Of a DNA stretch of 29,757 nt, positions 23,104 through 29,757 are shown piece by piece. The notes below the pieces were generated by a model. It had not been told where the DNA came from, ran no database searches, and saw only the letters and a list, made by a program, of their open reading frames with translations. Within the stretch, counting starts at the first letter, position 1, and the number at the start of each line of letters is the position of its first letter. Source of the DNA: JBHFEI01 sp041928815. GTDB lineage: Bacteria; Pseudomonadota; Alphaproteobacteria; Rhizobiales; Rhizobiaceae. Location of the stretch: NCBI RefSeq assembly GCF_041928815.1, contig NZ_JBHFEI010000027.1, positions 1 to 29,757 of the forward strand, given 5' to 3'. The position numbers and the translations under genes are program-made.

Positions 23104-24246
23104 ATGTCTTACGATCTCGCGAAATTACCCATCCAGAGCCTGCTCAAGCCCATATCCGCGGCCGGAACTACGCTTGCCCGTCTCGACGAGCGCATTGCGC
23201 GATCCGAGGTCGGCAGCGGCTTTCTGGAACGCGCCCATTTCGCCGACGCCTGTGCCTCGCTGTGGACCGACGGCGAGCTCGTGCATCTCGAAGATCTCGT
23301 CCTGCACGATGCCAGTCACGACATCCGCACCCCGACCCACGAACTCACCATCGCCCGCGACGTGTTGCGCACCCGCCGGCGGATCGCCGCGCAGCCGCCC
23401 GGCTGGGCGCTCAGCCCGGACGGCCTCCGCAGCCTGCGCCGCCACAACGGTGTTGCCGGGCAGGCGCGGCCTGCAGCATCTCTGGATGACAGCGCCACCG
23501 AGAGCAAAGACGCCGCGGTGCCTGTTGAGGCGGCGGAAGGGGGGGAGGGCGAGGACAGCGACGACGCCAGCGTCCTCGACGCCGAGCTAGCCGCTATCGA
23601 CGCGGTGCTGGCGCGCTCGGAAGCCGTGCTGAAAAGCGCGGCCGTGCCAACAAGTCGGGCGCGGGAGCGTGACCCGCTTGTCTACGATCTCGACTGGGAC
23701 GAGGACGCGCGGCTGGAGGAATGGCGAACCGTGCTGCGCCAGGCCGAAAATCTGCCGCCGGTTCTGCAGGCCATCGTTGCCCTCGATGCCTGGAGCACGC
23801 TCGAGGTGCTGCAGCACGCCCCCTGGCTTGGCCGCCACCTCGCCGCATCGATCCTCCGCCAGGCTGGCGTTACGACCGGTGCGCATCTCGTTGCCATCAA
23901 CATCGGCCTGAAAACCATTCCCGTCGATCGGCGCCGGCATCGCAGCCGAGAGGTCCGGCTGTTGGCCATTGCCGACGGGCTGATCGCGGCCGCCGAGATC
24001 GGCCTGAAGGAACACGACCGGCTGGCGCTCGCGCGAAAAATGATGGAACGCAAACTGTCGGGCAGGCGAACATCGTCAAAACTCCCGGAACTCGTTGAAC
24101 TCGTCATGGCCACTCCGCTCGTGCATGCCGGGACGATCAAAAAAACGCTCGGGGTCACGCCTCAGGCGGCGCGGCGGATTGTTGCGGAGCTCGGCCTCAG
24201 AGAGATGACGGGGAGGGGGAGGTTTCGGGCGTGGGGAATAATGTGA
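23104..24246 (+). CDS. DUF1612 / helix-turn-helix protein (RHE_PE00001 type)
   Basis: A 380-residue protein matching the rhizobial family with a DUF1612 domain and C-terminal helix-turn-helix, commonly found beside repABC. The N-terminal region contains TLARLDERIARSEVGSGFLE and DACASLWTDGELVHLEDLVL. An acidic linker (about 125-160) follows. Next comes the DUF1612 core with LPPVLQAIVALDAWSTLEVL and HLVAINIGLKTIPVDRRRHR, and a C-terminal HTH, GTIKKTLGVTPQAARRIVAEL. Its function is unknown; DNA binding is inferred. There is no Shine-Dalgarno before the ATG, and upstream sequence is AT-rich, so the promoter may lie at 23040-23100. Confidence 0.85.
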   Translation: MSYDLAKLPIQSLLKPISAAGTTLARLDERIARSEVGSGFLERAHFADACASLWTDGELVHLEDLVLHDASHDIRTPTHELTIARDVLRTRRRIAAQPPGWALSPDGLRSLRRHNGVAGQARPAASLDDSATESKDAAVPVEAAEGGEGEDSDDASVLDAELAAIDAVLARSEAVLKSAAVPTSRARERDPLVYDLDWDEDARLEEWRTVLRQAENLPPVLQAIVALDAWSTLEVLQHAPWLGRHLAASILRQAGVTTGAHLVAINIGLKTIPVDRRRHRSREVRLLAIADGLIAAAEIGLKEHDRLALARKMMERKLSGRRTSSKLPELVELVMATPLVHAGTIKKTLGVTPQAARRIVAELGLREMTGRGRFRAWGIM

Positions 24247-24274
24247 ATCGTGGCATCTAGACTCCGCTTGTTTT

Positions 24275-24297
24275 AATGAGCAGTCTGAAATCTCATT
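24275..24297. promoter_or_regulatory. Small inverted repeat upstream of methylase
   Basis: AATGAG (24275-24280) and CTCATT (24292-24297) form a 6-bp inverted repeat with an 11-base gap, about 110 bases before the methyltransferase. It could be an operator or a weak hairpin after the DUF1612 gene. Nothing else is recognised in 24247-24404. Confidence 0.2.
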
Positions 24298-24404
24298 GAC
24301 GCTCATGGACGTTCGTGGTCGACTTCGGTAAACCACTGGAATTTGCTCGCGGTTCATTAACTTGGAGCGCTTAGAGTAGTTGAACATCAACAGTAGTGCG
24401 CCAG

Positions 24405-26210
24405 ATGACGACTTCGAAACCCAGAATCGCAGCCATTGAGACGAGTTCCCCCGCGGATACGCTGAACGCCGCGCGGATTATGGCGCGTGCTCTGGCGGAG
24501 GCGGCCCCTGAGAGCGAACGGCTCGCATTGGCGAGGGCGTTTTGCTACCGGCTGGTCGCGGCTTGGTGGTCTGCCCTTACGGGCGACGACCGCAAATTTC
24601 CACTTCGGCCCCTATTGTCGCCAGTTCCGGACCTAGATCATCTGCCGGATCCGGCCACAGCCTCGGCAGACAGCATTGGTAGCGCGGCTGCGGCATACGA
24701 TCCGGAAACGGCTGCCTATGCGGTCGGCCTGACCTATACCGGCATGCTGCCATCGTCTTTCCGTGCCTCCTACGGAGTGTTCTATACGCCGCCGCCTCTA
24801 ACCGCGCGCTTACTCGACCAGGCGACGACTGCTGGCGTCGACTGGGCATCCTGTCGGGTGCTGGATCCTGCATGTGGCGGAGGGGCCTTCCTAGCGCCCG
24901 TCGCACGGCGTATCCTAGAGGCGCTTCCTGATGTGACGCCGGCAATCTTAGTTGAGAATATCGGCAATAGGCTGCGCGGTTATGAGATCGATTCCTTCGC
25001 CGCTTGGCTGTCACAGGTGACGCTCGACGCGGTGATGCTGCCAGTTTGCCGCAAGGCTGGACGCCGCCTGCCGGTCGTAGTGACAGTTTGCGATACGCTT
25101 GAGCGCCGTCCGCCGCGCGAGCGAGATCGGTTTGACCTTGTAATCGGGAATCCGCCTTACGGCCGTGTGACGCTCGAACCGGAAGTTCGGGCGCGGTTCA
25201 AACGCAGCCTCTACGGCCATGCCAATCTCTACGGTCTATTTACGGATCTCGCCTTGTCGCATGTGAAGCAAGACGGCGTCGTCGCCTATGTCACGCCGAC
25301 CAGCTTCCTTGCAGGCGAATATTTCAAGAACCTTCGCAGCATGCTCGGCAGCCAAGCGCGCCCCGTAACGGCTGACTTCGTTGCCCTGCGGAAGGGCGTG
25401 TTCGAAGACGTGCTACAGGAGACACTGCTGACGACGTATCGGCAGGGAGCAGGTCGAGCTCCGGCGCAGGCCTTCGAGGTTATGACGGGATCTGTGGACG
25501 CGCTCCTGATTGCTCCTGCAGGGCCTTTCGTGCTGCCTGACGATCCGTCGCAGCCATGGCTTCTCCCCCGCACGCCGCAGCAGGCAATCCTCATCGAACA
25601 TTTGCGCGCGATGCCGCATCGTCTTGCCGACTGGGGCTACGGCGTGAGCACTGGGCAACTCGTCTGGAACCGTTTCAAGCCGCAACTGCAGAGCCGCCCG
25701 GGGAAAAACAGACTTCCGCTGATCTGGGCCGAATGCGTAACGCCAGACGGGCGTTTCGTTTTCCGGGCTGAAAAGAAGAACCACGAGCCGTATTTCGCGC
25801 CGAAGGCTGGCGATGAATGGTTGATCACGCGCGAGCCGTGCGTGCTTCTCCAACGCACGACGGCGAAGGAACAGAATCGCCGTCTGATCGCGGCTGCGCT
25901 TCCGGAAGAATTTATTGCGAAGCACCAAGCTGTAGTGATCGAGAACCATCTCAACATGGTCCGGCCGATTACGGCTAAGCCTGCTGTTTCACCGGAGGTT
26001 TTGGCAGCTTTTCTAAACAGCGCTGCTGCGGATCGAGCGTTTCGTTGCGTTAGTGGCAGCGTAGCGGTGTCCGCTTATGAGCTGGAATCAATTTCGTTGC
26101 CTGATCCCCATGCATTGGGACCGCTCGCCGCACTCATCAAGCGCGGCGCCGCCCGATCGGAGGTAGAGGCCGAATGTGAACGGCTCTACGACGCAGCGGG
26201 CGCAATTTGA
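24405..26210 (+). CDS. N6-adenine DNA methyltransferase of BsuBI/PstI-type system
   Basis: An adenine-N6 methyltransferase of 601 residues. FxGxG-like motif I is LDPACGGGAFL (about 149-159) and the catalytic motif IV is NPPYGR (about 248-253). The X-motif region GVFYTPPPLTARLL lies just before motif I, an order typical of gamma-class type II enzymes. A C-terminal target-recognition region follows. The neighbouring endonuclease identifies it as the protective partner; methylation of CTGCAG is inferred from the family. GTG at 24396 and ATG at 24405 are alternative starts, neither with a clear ribosome site. It ends two bases before the endonuclease start. Confidence 0.85.
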   Translation: MTTSKPRIAAIETSSPADTLNAARIMARALAEAAPESERLALARAFCYRLVAAWWSALTGDDRKFPLRPLLSPVPDLDHLPDPATASADSIGSAAAAYDPETAAYAVGLTYTGMLPSSFRASYGVFYTPPPLTARLLDQATTAGVDWASCRVLDPACGGGAFLAPVARRILEALPDVTPAILVENIGNRLRGYEIDSFAAWLSQVTLDAVMLPVCRKAGRRLPVVVTVCDTLERRPPRERDRFDLVIGNPPYGRVTLEPEVRARFKRSLYGHANLYGLFTDLALSHVKQDGVVAYVTPTSFLAGEYFKNLRSMLGSQARPVTADFVALRKGVFEDVLQETLLTTYRQGAGRAPAQAFEVMTGSVDALLIAPAGPFVLPDDPSQPWLLPRTPQQAILIEHLRAMPHRLADWGYGVSTGQLVWNRFKPQLQSRPGKNRLPLIWAECVTPDGRFVFRAEKKNHEPYFAPKAGDEWLITREPCVLLQRTTAKEQNRRLIAAALPEEFIAKHQAVVIENHLNMVRPITAKPAVSPEVLAAFLNSAAADRAFRCVSGSVAVSAYELESISLPDPHALGPLAALIKRGAARSEVEAECERLYDAAGAI

Positions 26211-26212
26211 GA

Positions 26213-27307
26213 ATGACAAATCTTCCGACCTACGCCCCTTGGACGCTCGTTGCCGAGCGGCTGCCCCTGATCTTCCCAGAAGGCACGCCAAACCGCCGGT
26301 ACTGTGTTCGCGAAATGGCCGGTAAGACGGTGTTTGTCGCGCTGTACATTGGTGCGGTGGAAGGAAATACGCGTGTTCTCCAACCAGCACACGTTTACCG
26401 CATGACGGAAGAACATGCAGCCCTGGCTGACGAAACTGACCGAAATAGCTATGCGGCTGATTTTCTCAAGAAGAAGAAACGTGAGCAGCTCGCTGTCGGG
26501 TCGCGGTGGTACGCCGACAATAGCCGGGAGCCAATTCGAGACGAGACTCTTCGCGACGGGTTAGTTCCTGTTGGCGCTGTGATCAAACTCAAGGATATGG
26601 CAACGACATCAAATCTTCCCCGCTACGTGTTAAAGGCGGATTTTGCAGCTTTGTTCGATCCTGCTTTGACAGGAGCGGCGTTGGAAGCCGCCATAGCTGC
26701 GTTTCAGACCACCCACCTGAGCCCGTCGGCTCGTGCCCGCGTTTCGATCATGCTTTCCGGCGCGGCAGGCGCGTCATCGGGCGTGTTGGTGACTTTTCCG
26801 AACAAGGAAACGCGCAATCTTGCCCCCGGCCCCAGTTCCATCATTTCAAAGGCCGTTGTTGAGGAATTCGCGGCGCGCTTTCTTGGGCAGCCCGCGGTCC
26901 TGTGGCTAAGCGAGAGTGGCAACAAGGTCGTCACCCAGGACGACAAGCTGGCGTCCCTGATTGGTCTGAAGATCGAAGCCGACAAAGACCTTCCGGACAT
27001 GATTCTGGTCGATCTAGCTCCGTCCAGTCCGCTGCTCGTCTTTGTGGAAGTCGTTGCGACTGATGGCGCGATTACCGAGCGGCGGCAGGATGCAATCTAC
27101 AAGCTGACCGACGCCGCCGGTTTCGCACGCGAGCAGGTCACGTTCCTCACGGCATATCAGGACCGCGGCTCAGCAGGCTTCCGCAAAACAGTCTCAGCGC
27201 TTGCGTGGGGATCGTTCGCCTGGTTTGTGTCGGAGCCGAGCCAAATCGCCATCATGCGGGACGGCGCGACCACCCCAGCCACCCTTGCCGATCTCAACAA
27301 GCTCTGA
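26213..27307 (+). CDS. BsuBI/PstI family type II restriction endonuclease
   Basis: A 364-residue endonuclease. The C-terminal half matches the BsuBI/PstI family: DLPDMILVDL, then VFVEVVATDGAITERRQ (the PD-(D/E)xK-type active-site region with Asp and Glu), YKLTDAAGFAREQVTFLTAY, and ALAWGSFAWFVSEP near the end. The N-terminal half (LPLIFPEGTPNRRYCVREMAGKT) matches the winged-helix BsuBI_PstI N-terminal region. It follows the methyltransferase with a 2-base gap, as one operon. BsuBI and PstI cut CTGCAG; the specificity here is inferred. The ATG at 26213 is used rather than the TTG overlapping the methylase stop. Confidence 0.9.
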   Translation: MTNLPTYAPWTLVAERLPLIFPEGTPNRRYCVREMAGKTVFVALYIGAVEGNTRVLQPAHVYRMTEEHAALADETDRNSYAADFLKKKKREQLAVGSRWYADNSREPIRDETLRDGLVPVGAVIKLKDMATTSNLPRYVLKADFAALFDPALTGAALEAAIAAFQTTHLSPSARARVSIMLSGAAGASSGVLVTFPNKETRNLAPGPSSIISKAVVEEFAARFLGQPAVLWLSESGNKVVTQDDKLASLIGLKIEADKDLPDMILVDLAPSSPLLVFVEVVATDGAITERRQDAIYKLTDAAGFAREQVTFLTAYQDRGSAGFRKTVSALAWGSFAWFVSEPSQIAIMRDGATTPATLADLNKL

Positions 27308-27346
27308 CGAATATCCAGAAGCTGCCGTTCGATCTTTAGCGACGAT

Positions 27347-27364
27347 CCTCGAGTCGGATCGAGG
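27347..27364 (+). terminator. Weak hairpin after restriction endonuclease
   Basis: CCTCGA (27347-27352) pairs with TCGAGG (27359-27364) around a 6-base loop, without a T run. It may separate the restriction-modification operon from the DUF262 operon. The following 110 bases probably contain the promoter of the latter, but no convincing -35/-10 pair was found. Confidence 0.3.
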
Positions 27365-27476
27365 CAGTGCGCCGATAATCATACGAGAGGATCCTCTTCC
27401 TTCGAGGACGTTCTTTCGGCTATACACGTTCAGGACAGCGCTTCTTCAATAAGTTAACGCAAACGGGGTTGTTTGG

Positions 27477-28586
27477 ATGGCCAGGGCACTGACCACGCAG
27501 GATATCAGCTGGTTTCTCGATCTCAATGAAAAAGGGCAGCTCGATCTCAACCCGCCGTACCAGCGCAAAAGCGTTTGGTCGCCGCGAGATAAGCGGTATT
27601 TCATCGACACCATTCTCAACAACTATCCGGCACCACCGGTATTTCTGCACAAATCTCTGAACGAGAATGGCCGCGCTACCTATCACGTGGTGGATGGCAA
27701 GCAGCGGCTGCAGACCATAATCGATTTTACGGAAAACAAGGTCCGGATCCCGGACGATTTTGCCGACGTAAACTTGCAGCGAAAGCGCTGGGCGGACCTG
27801 GAGCGTGCAACCCGCGAACGCATCTGGAATTATGTGCTGATCGTCGAGATGTTGCCGGATACCGGCGACGCCGCCCTAAAGAACACCTTCGAACGCATCA
27901 ACCGTAACTCAAGAAAGCTAACCGAGCAGGAGATGCGACACGCCCGTTATGACGGGTGGCTGATCACACTCGCCGAGGCCGAGGCGGAAAAGCAGGAATG
28001 GAAGGACTTCGGCATCGTTACGACCGCGCGCGCCAAGCGCATGTCGGACGTCCAGTTTATTTCCGAGCTGATCTACGTTCTGCTCAAGGATGCGATTACT
28101 GGTTTCGACCAGGATGCGTTAAACGAGTTCTATGCGGAATACGAGGACACGAGCGAACTTCCAGAATTCGTCGAGGACGATGTTCTCGCCAAACTGGAAC
28201 GGGTGAAAGGATATGTCCGCTCGCTTTTGGCCATCAAGAGCGACCTAAAAGACCAGATCAAGGTGCAGAGCCATTTTTATACTCTGTGGGCCTACTTCGT
28301 TCTCGAGGAAAAGCGACTCCTGCCGATGGCGGATTTCGCCTCTAGGTATGAAGCGTTTCTCGGCCAGGTCTCCCTGGCGGTAGCAAACAATCTGCCTCCA
28401 TCTGACGGCAGCGCGAAAGGCGAAGCTGTGCGGCAGCGGGTCCTGGACTATGCTGCAAATGTCCGCGGTGCGTCGACGGATCTTGCGCCCCGCAGCAAAC
28501 GGCAGCGAAGCTTGACGGCGGCCATTCATGGCACAGAGGCCGCACAAGATGAAAATAATAAAGACCATCCGAGACCTGCATTCTGA
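27477..28586 (+). CDS. DUF262-domain protein (GmrS/DndB-like fold), defence candidate
   Basis: A 369-residue protein with an N-terminal DUF262 domain, a ParB/Srx-like fold found in GmrSD, BrxU and SspE. Key motifs are NPPYQRKSVWS (25-35), YHVVDGKQRLQTI (69-81, the DGxQR nucleotide-binding signature) and FERINRNSRKLTEQEMRHARY (138-158). Unlike GmrSD it has no recognisable C-terminal DUF1524 HNH domain; the remaining 200 residues are helical. The last 38 bases overlap the RelA/SpoT gene, so the two are translationally coupled. By family, the domain binds and hydrolyses nucleotides to control an effector. Here the effector is probably the RelA/SpoT protein (inference). Confidence 0.8.
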   Translation: MARALTTQDISWFLDLNEKGQLDLNPPYQRKSVWSPRDKRYFIDTILNNYPAPPVFLHKSLNENGRATYHVVDGKQRLQTIIDFTENKVRIPDDFADVNLQRKRWADLERATRERIWNYVLIVEMLPDTGDAALKNTFERINRNSRKLTEQEMRHARYDGWLITLAEAEAEKQEWKDFGIVTTARAKRMSDVQFISELIYVLLKDAITGFDQDALNEFYAEYEDTSELPEFVEDDVLAKLERVKGYVRSLLAIKSDLKDQIKVQSHFYTLWAYFVLEEKRLLPMADFASRYEAFLGQVSLAVANNLPPSDGSAKGEAVRQRVLDYAANVRGASTDLAPRSKRQRSLTAAIHGTEAAQDENNKDHPRPAF

Positions 28587-29511
28587 AAGCGAGGAACGGT
28601 ACAAGCGGTTAGCGGACGAAGTTCAGCTTCTCCTGAAAGAGGAGGCCGAAAAGCAGGGCTGGTTTTTCGTCTGGCGGCTGAAGGAACTCGAGAGCTTCGC
28701 TCTGAAGATCGAAACGGGACGAGTAGACGACCCGGCGAAGCTTGAGGATTTCTTTGCCTGCACCCTGGTGGTGCCTACGCTGTCACACATCGAAACCGCT
28801 GAAAACGCTGTTCTGAGTCACTATGATCTGGCCGCGCGTAGGCCGCCAGACGATGGTAAAACCTTTAAGGAATCCTCAAACTTCAGGTTCGACGATCTTC
28901 GGCTTTATGTATCAAAGAGACCCAGCCAGACCGGTAAAAATCTTGATCTAGACGGCCTCGTTTTTGAGGTCCAGATCAAGACGGTTCTTCAGCACGCGTG
29001 GAGTCTCGCAACGCACGATTTGATCTATAAGAGCGACACAGTTAGCTGGCCCAGAGAACGCATAGCCTATCAGGTGAAGGCGATGCTTGAGCATGCAGAG
29101 ATCGCTATTGCGGAAGCAAACAGGCTTGCGGATGCGCCGGCGGTGGCAAAGAAGGATGAAGTCACCACTGAAACGCTAAAACTGATTGAGCAGATCAGGG
29201 CGCAGTGGTCGCCGGACCGCCTCCCACGTGACATCAAACGGTTGGCAGAAACGACCCAGAAAATGTTCAAGGCGCTACGTCTGGATGTTGATCAGCTGAC
29301 GCCGATCCTCGCCGCAGAGAAGCGGCGTGTTGGGTTGCTGCCGAACGATATTTCACCGTACGCATTCATTGTTCAGGCTCTCTCTCACAGCAGTATTTTC
29401 GATTTTCAGAGTGCGCTGCAGAAGGCGAAGAGGATGAAGGTGCTTGTGCATGATGGGATGGACCTTCCGGCCTGGATGAGCCAGGACCATCCTAAAATCA
29501 TACGAATTTGA
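28549..29511 (+). CDS. RelA/SpoT-domain protein, putative toxic effector
   Basis: A 320-residue protein with a RelA/SpoT nucleotidyltransferase-like domain. Visible elements are a charged N-terminal helix (about 10-36), WRLKELESFALKIETG (42-57), LEDFFACTLVVP (65-76, the DxxGxRI-like strand), and FEVQIKTVLQHAWSLATHD (139-157), the hallmark ExQIRT...HAW motif, then LIYKS. The G-loop motif usually written GYRSxH is not present; the corresponding strand reads NFRFDDLRLYVS. The C-terminal 150 residues are helical. An ATG at 28528 is possible, but GAGG nine bases before 28549 favours the latter. It may be a toxSAS-like (ATP pyrophosphate transfer) enzyme, or a degenerate or divergent nucleotide enzyme. 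Confidence 0.75.
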   Translation: MKIIKTIRDLHSESEERYKRLADEVQLLLKEEAEKQGWFFVWRLKELESFALKIETGRVDDPAKLEDFFACTLVVPTLSHIETAENAVLSHYDLAARRPPDDGKTFKESSNFRFDDLRLYVSKRPSQTGKNLDLDGLVFEVQIKTVLQHAWSLATHDLIYKSDTVSWPRERIAYQVKAMLEHAEIAIAEANRLADAPAVAKKDEVTTETLKLIEQIRAQWSPDRLPRDIKRLAETTQKMFKALRLDVDQLTPILAAEKRRVGLLPNDISPYAFIVQALSHSSIFDFQSALQKAKRMKVLVHDGMDLPAWMSQDHPKIIRI

Positions 29512-29521
29512 GCCTGATAGC

Positions 29522-29714
29522 ATGCGCAGGAATGAAATCGACGACGAGCTGAAGGATCTGGCGTTCGATTTCCTCTATTATTTCGCCCGTTTCGAATTCG
29601 CCTTTTAAGGCCAATGGCTACATGAAGAAGCCCGAGGCTGGCAAGCCGGCGGAGGCAGGCTGGAAACGCTTCCAGCGCGCTAGAGCGTCTTCGATGAACG
29701 CGGAGTCGGATTGA
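29522..29714 (+). pseudogene. Frameshifted third gene of DUF262/RelA-SpoT operon
   Basis: Ten bases after the RelA/SpoT stop, an ATG opens MRRNEIDDELKDLAFDFLYY followed by FARFEFAF, ending at TAA (29606-29608). Shifting frame by one base within the TTTT run (29603-29606) continues as KANGYMKKPEAGKPAEAGWK, then RFQRAR. The joined reading FARFEFALK-like...GYMKKP...GWKRF looks like one protein family. One extra T therefore seems to have broken the gene, and the reading changes character after about 29680, where an insertion element appears to start. It was probably the third member of the operon (sensor, regulator or antitoxin); its function is unknown. Confidence 0.5.
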
Positions 29715-29757
29715 TGATTCACGCGGTCGGGCTTGTCTGATTCACTGGTCCTGGTGA
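29681..29757. mobile_element. Possible edge of an insertion element
   Basis: After CTAG (29680-29683) the sequence no longer fits the upstream gene and reads AGAGCGTCTTCGATGAACGC, then a GGATTGATGATTCA segment reminiscent of insertion-sequence ends dispersed in rhizobial genomes. An IS630-type insertion at TA would fit, but only 77 bases are visible and no transposase is included. Confidence 0.25.

Noticed and set aside
1..29757. CRISPR arrays, rRNA and complete tRNA genes
   Set aside because: No regularly spaced direct repeats, no rRNA-like sequence, and only an isolated T-arm-like motif at 17614-17642.

Overview
The window is part of a repABC-type plasmid of the Rhizobiales (Rhizobium, Agrobacterium or Ensifer group). 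The evidence is the complete repA-repB-repC cassette, the divergent quorum-sensing traI-trb operon with tra-box operators, a DUF1612 (RHE_PE00001-type) gene beside repC, and a block of accessory genes typical of rhizobial plasmids (ParB-like, DUF7007, ArdC, DUF736, DUF1127). All assignments rest on reading the sequence and on recall of family motifs; no database search was run.

Layout. 1-1128: 3' remnant of a large plasmid helicase-type protein, cut off near the left edge, with a strong terminator at 1265-1298. 1301-2089 (minus): NYN-domain protein with a clear promoter and a structured leader. 2507-10217: plus-strand accessory block (ParB-like, DUF7007, two conserved unknowns, ArdC, DUF736, DUF1127 and two proteins of 56-57 residues), separated by long GC-rich leaders that share a recurring element; one or two small minus-strand genes lie at 7740-8205. 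10252-10557: 5'-truncated thermonuclease gene. 10572-13013: IS21-family element (istA, istB). 12994-17612 (minus): traI, trbB, trbC, trbD and a trbE that loses its 3' end in the IS; trbJ-K-L-F-G-H-I do not follow. 17613-17946: control region with two tra boxes and a RepA-operator candidate. 17947-21857: repA, twin parS sites, repB, an antisense RNA/attenuator region and repC. 21868-22818 (minus): serine recombinase. 23104-24246: DUF1612/HTH protein. 24405-27307: BsuBI/PstI-type restriction-modification pair. 27477-29714: compact operon of a DUF262 protein, a RelA/SpoT-domain protein and a small, frameshifted third gene, followed by what looks like another insertion element at the right edge.

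How it works together. repABC supplies replication and segregation. TraI would make the acyl-homoserine lactone that, with TraR, activates both traI-trb and repABC. However, the mating-pair operon is broken at trbE, so this part of the plasmid can probably no longer support conjugation alone while copy-number coupling may persist. ArdC, the restriction-modification pair and the DUF262/RelA-SpoT operon form an anti-restriction and defence complement. The DUF262-RelA/SpoT-small-protein operon is the best candidate for an undescribed system: the RelA/SpoT protein keeps the FEVQIKT-type motif but lacks the usual G-loop YxSxH signature, so it may not be a standard ppGpp synthetase.
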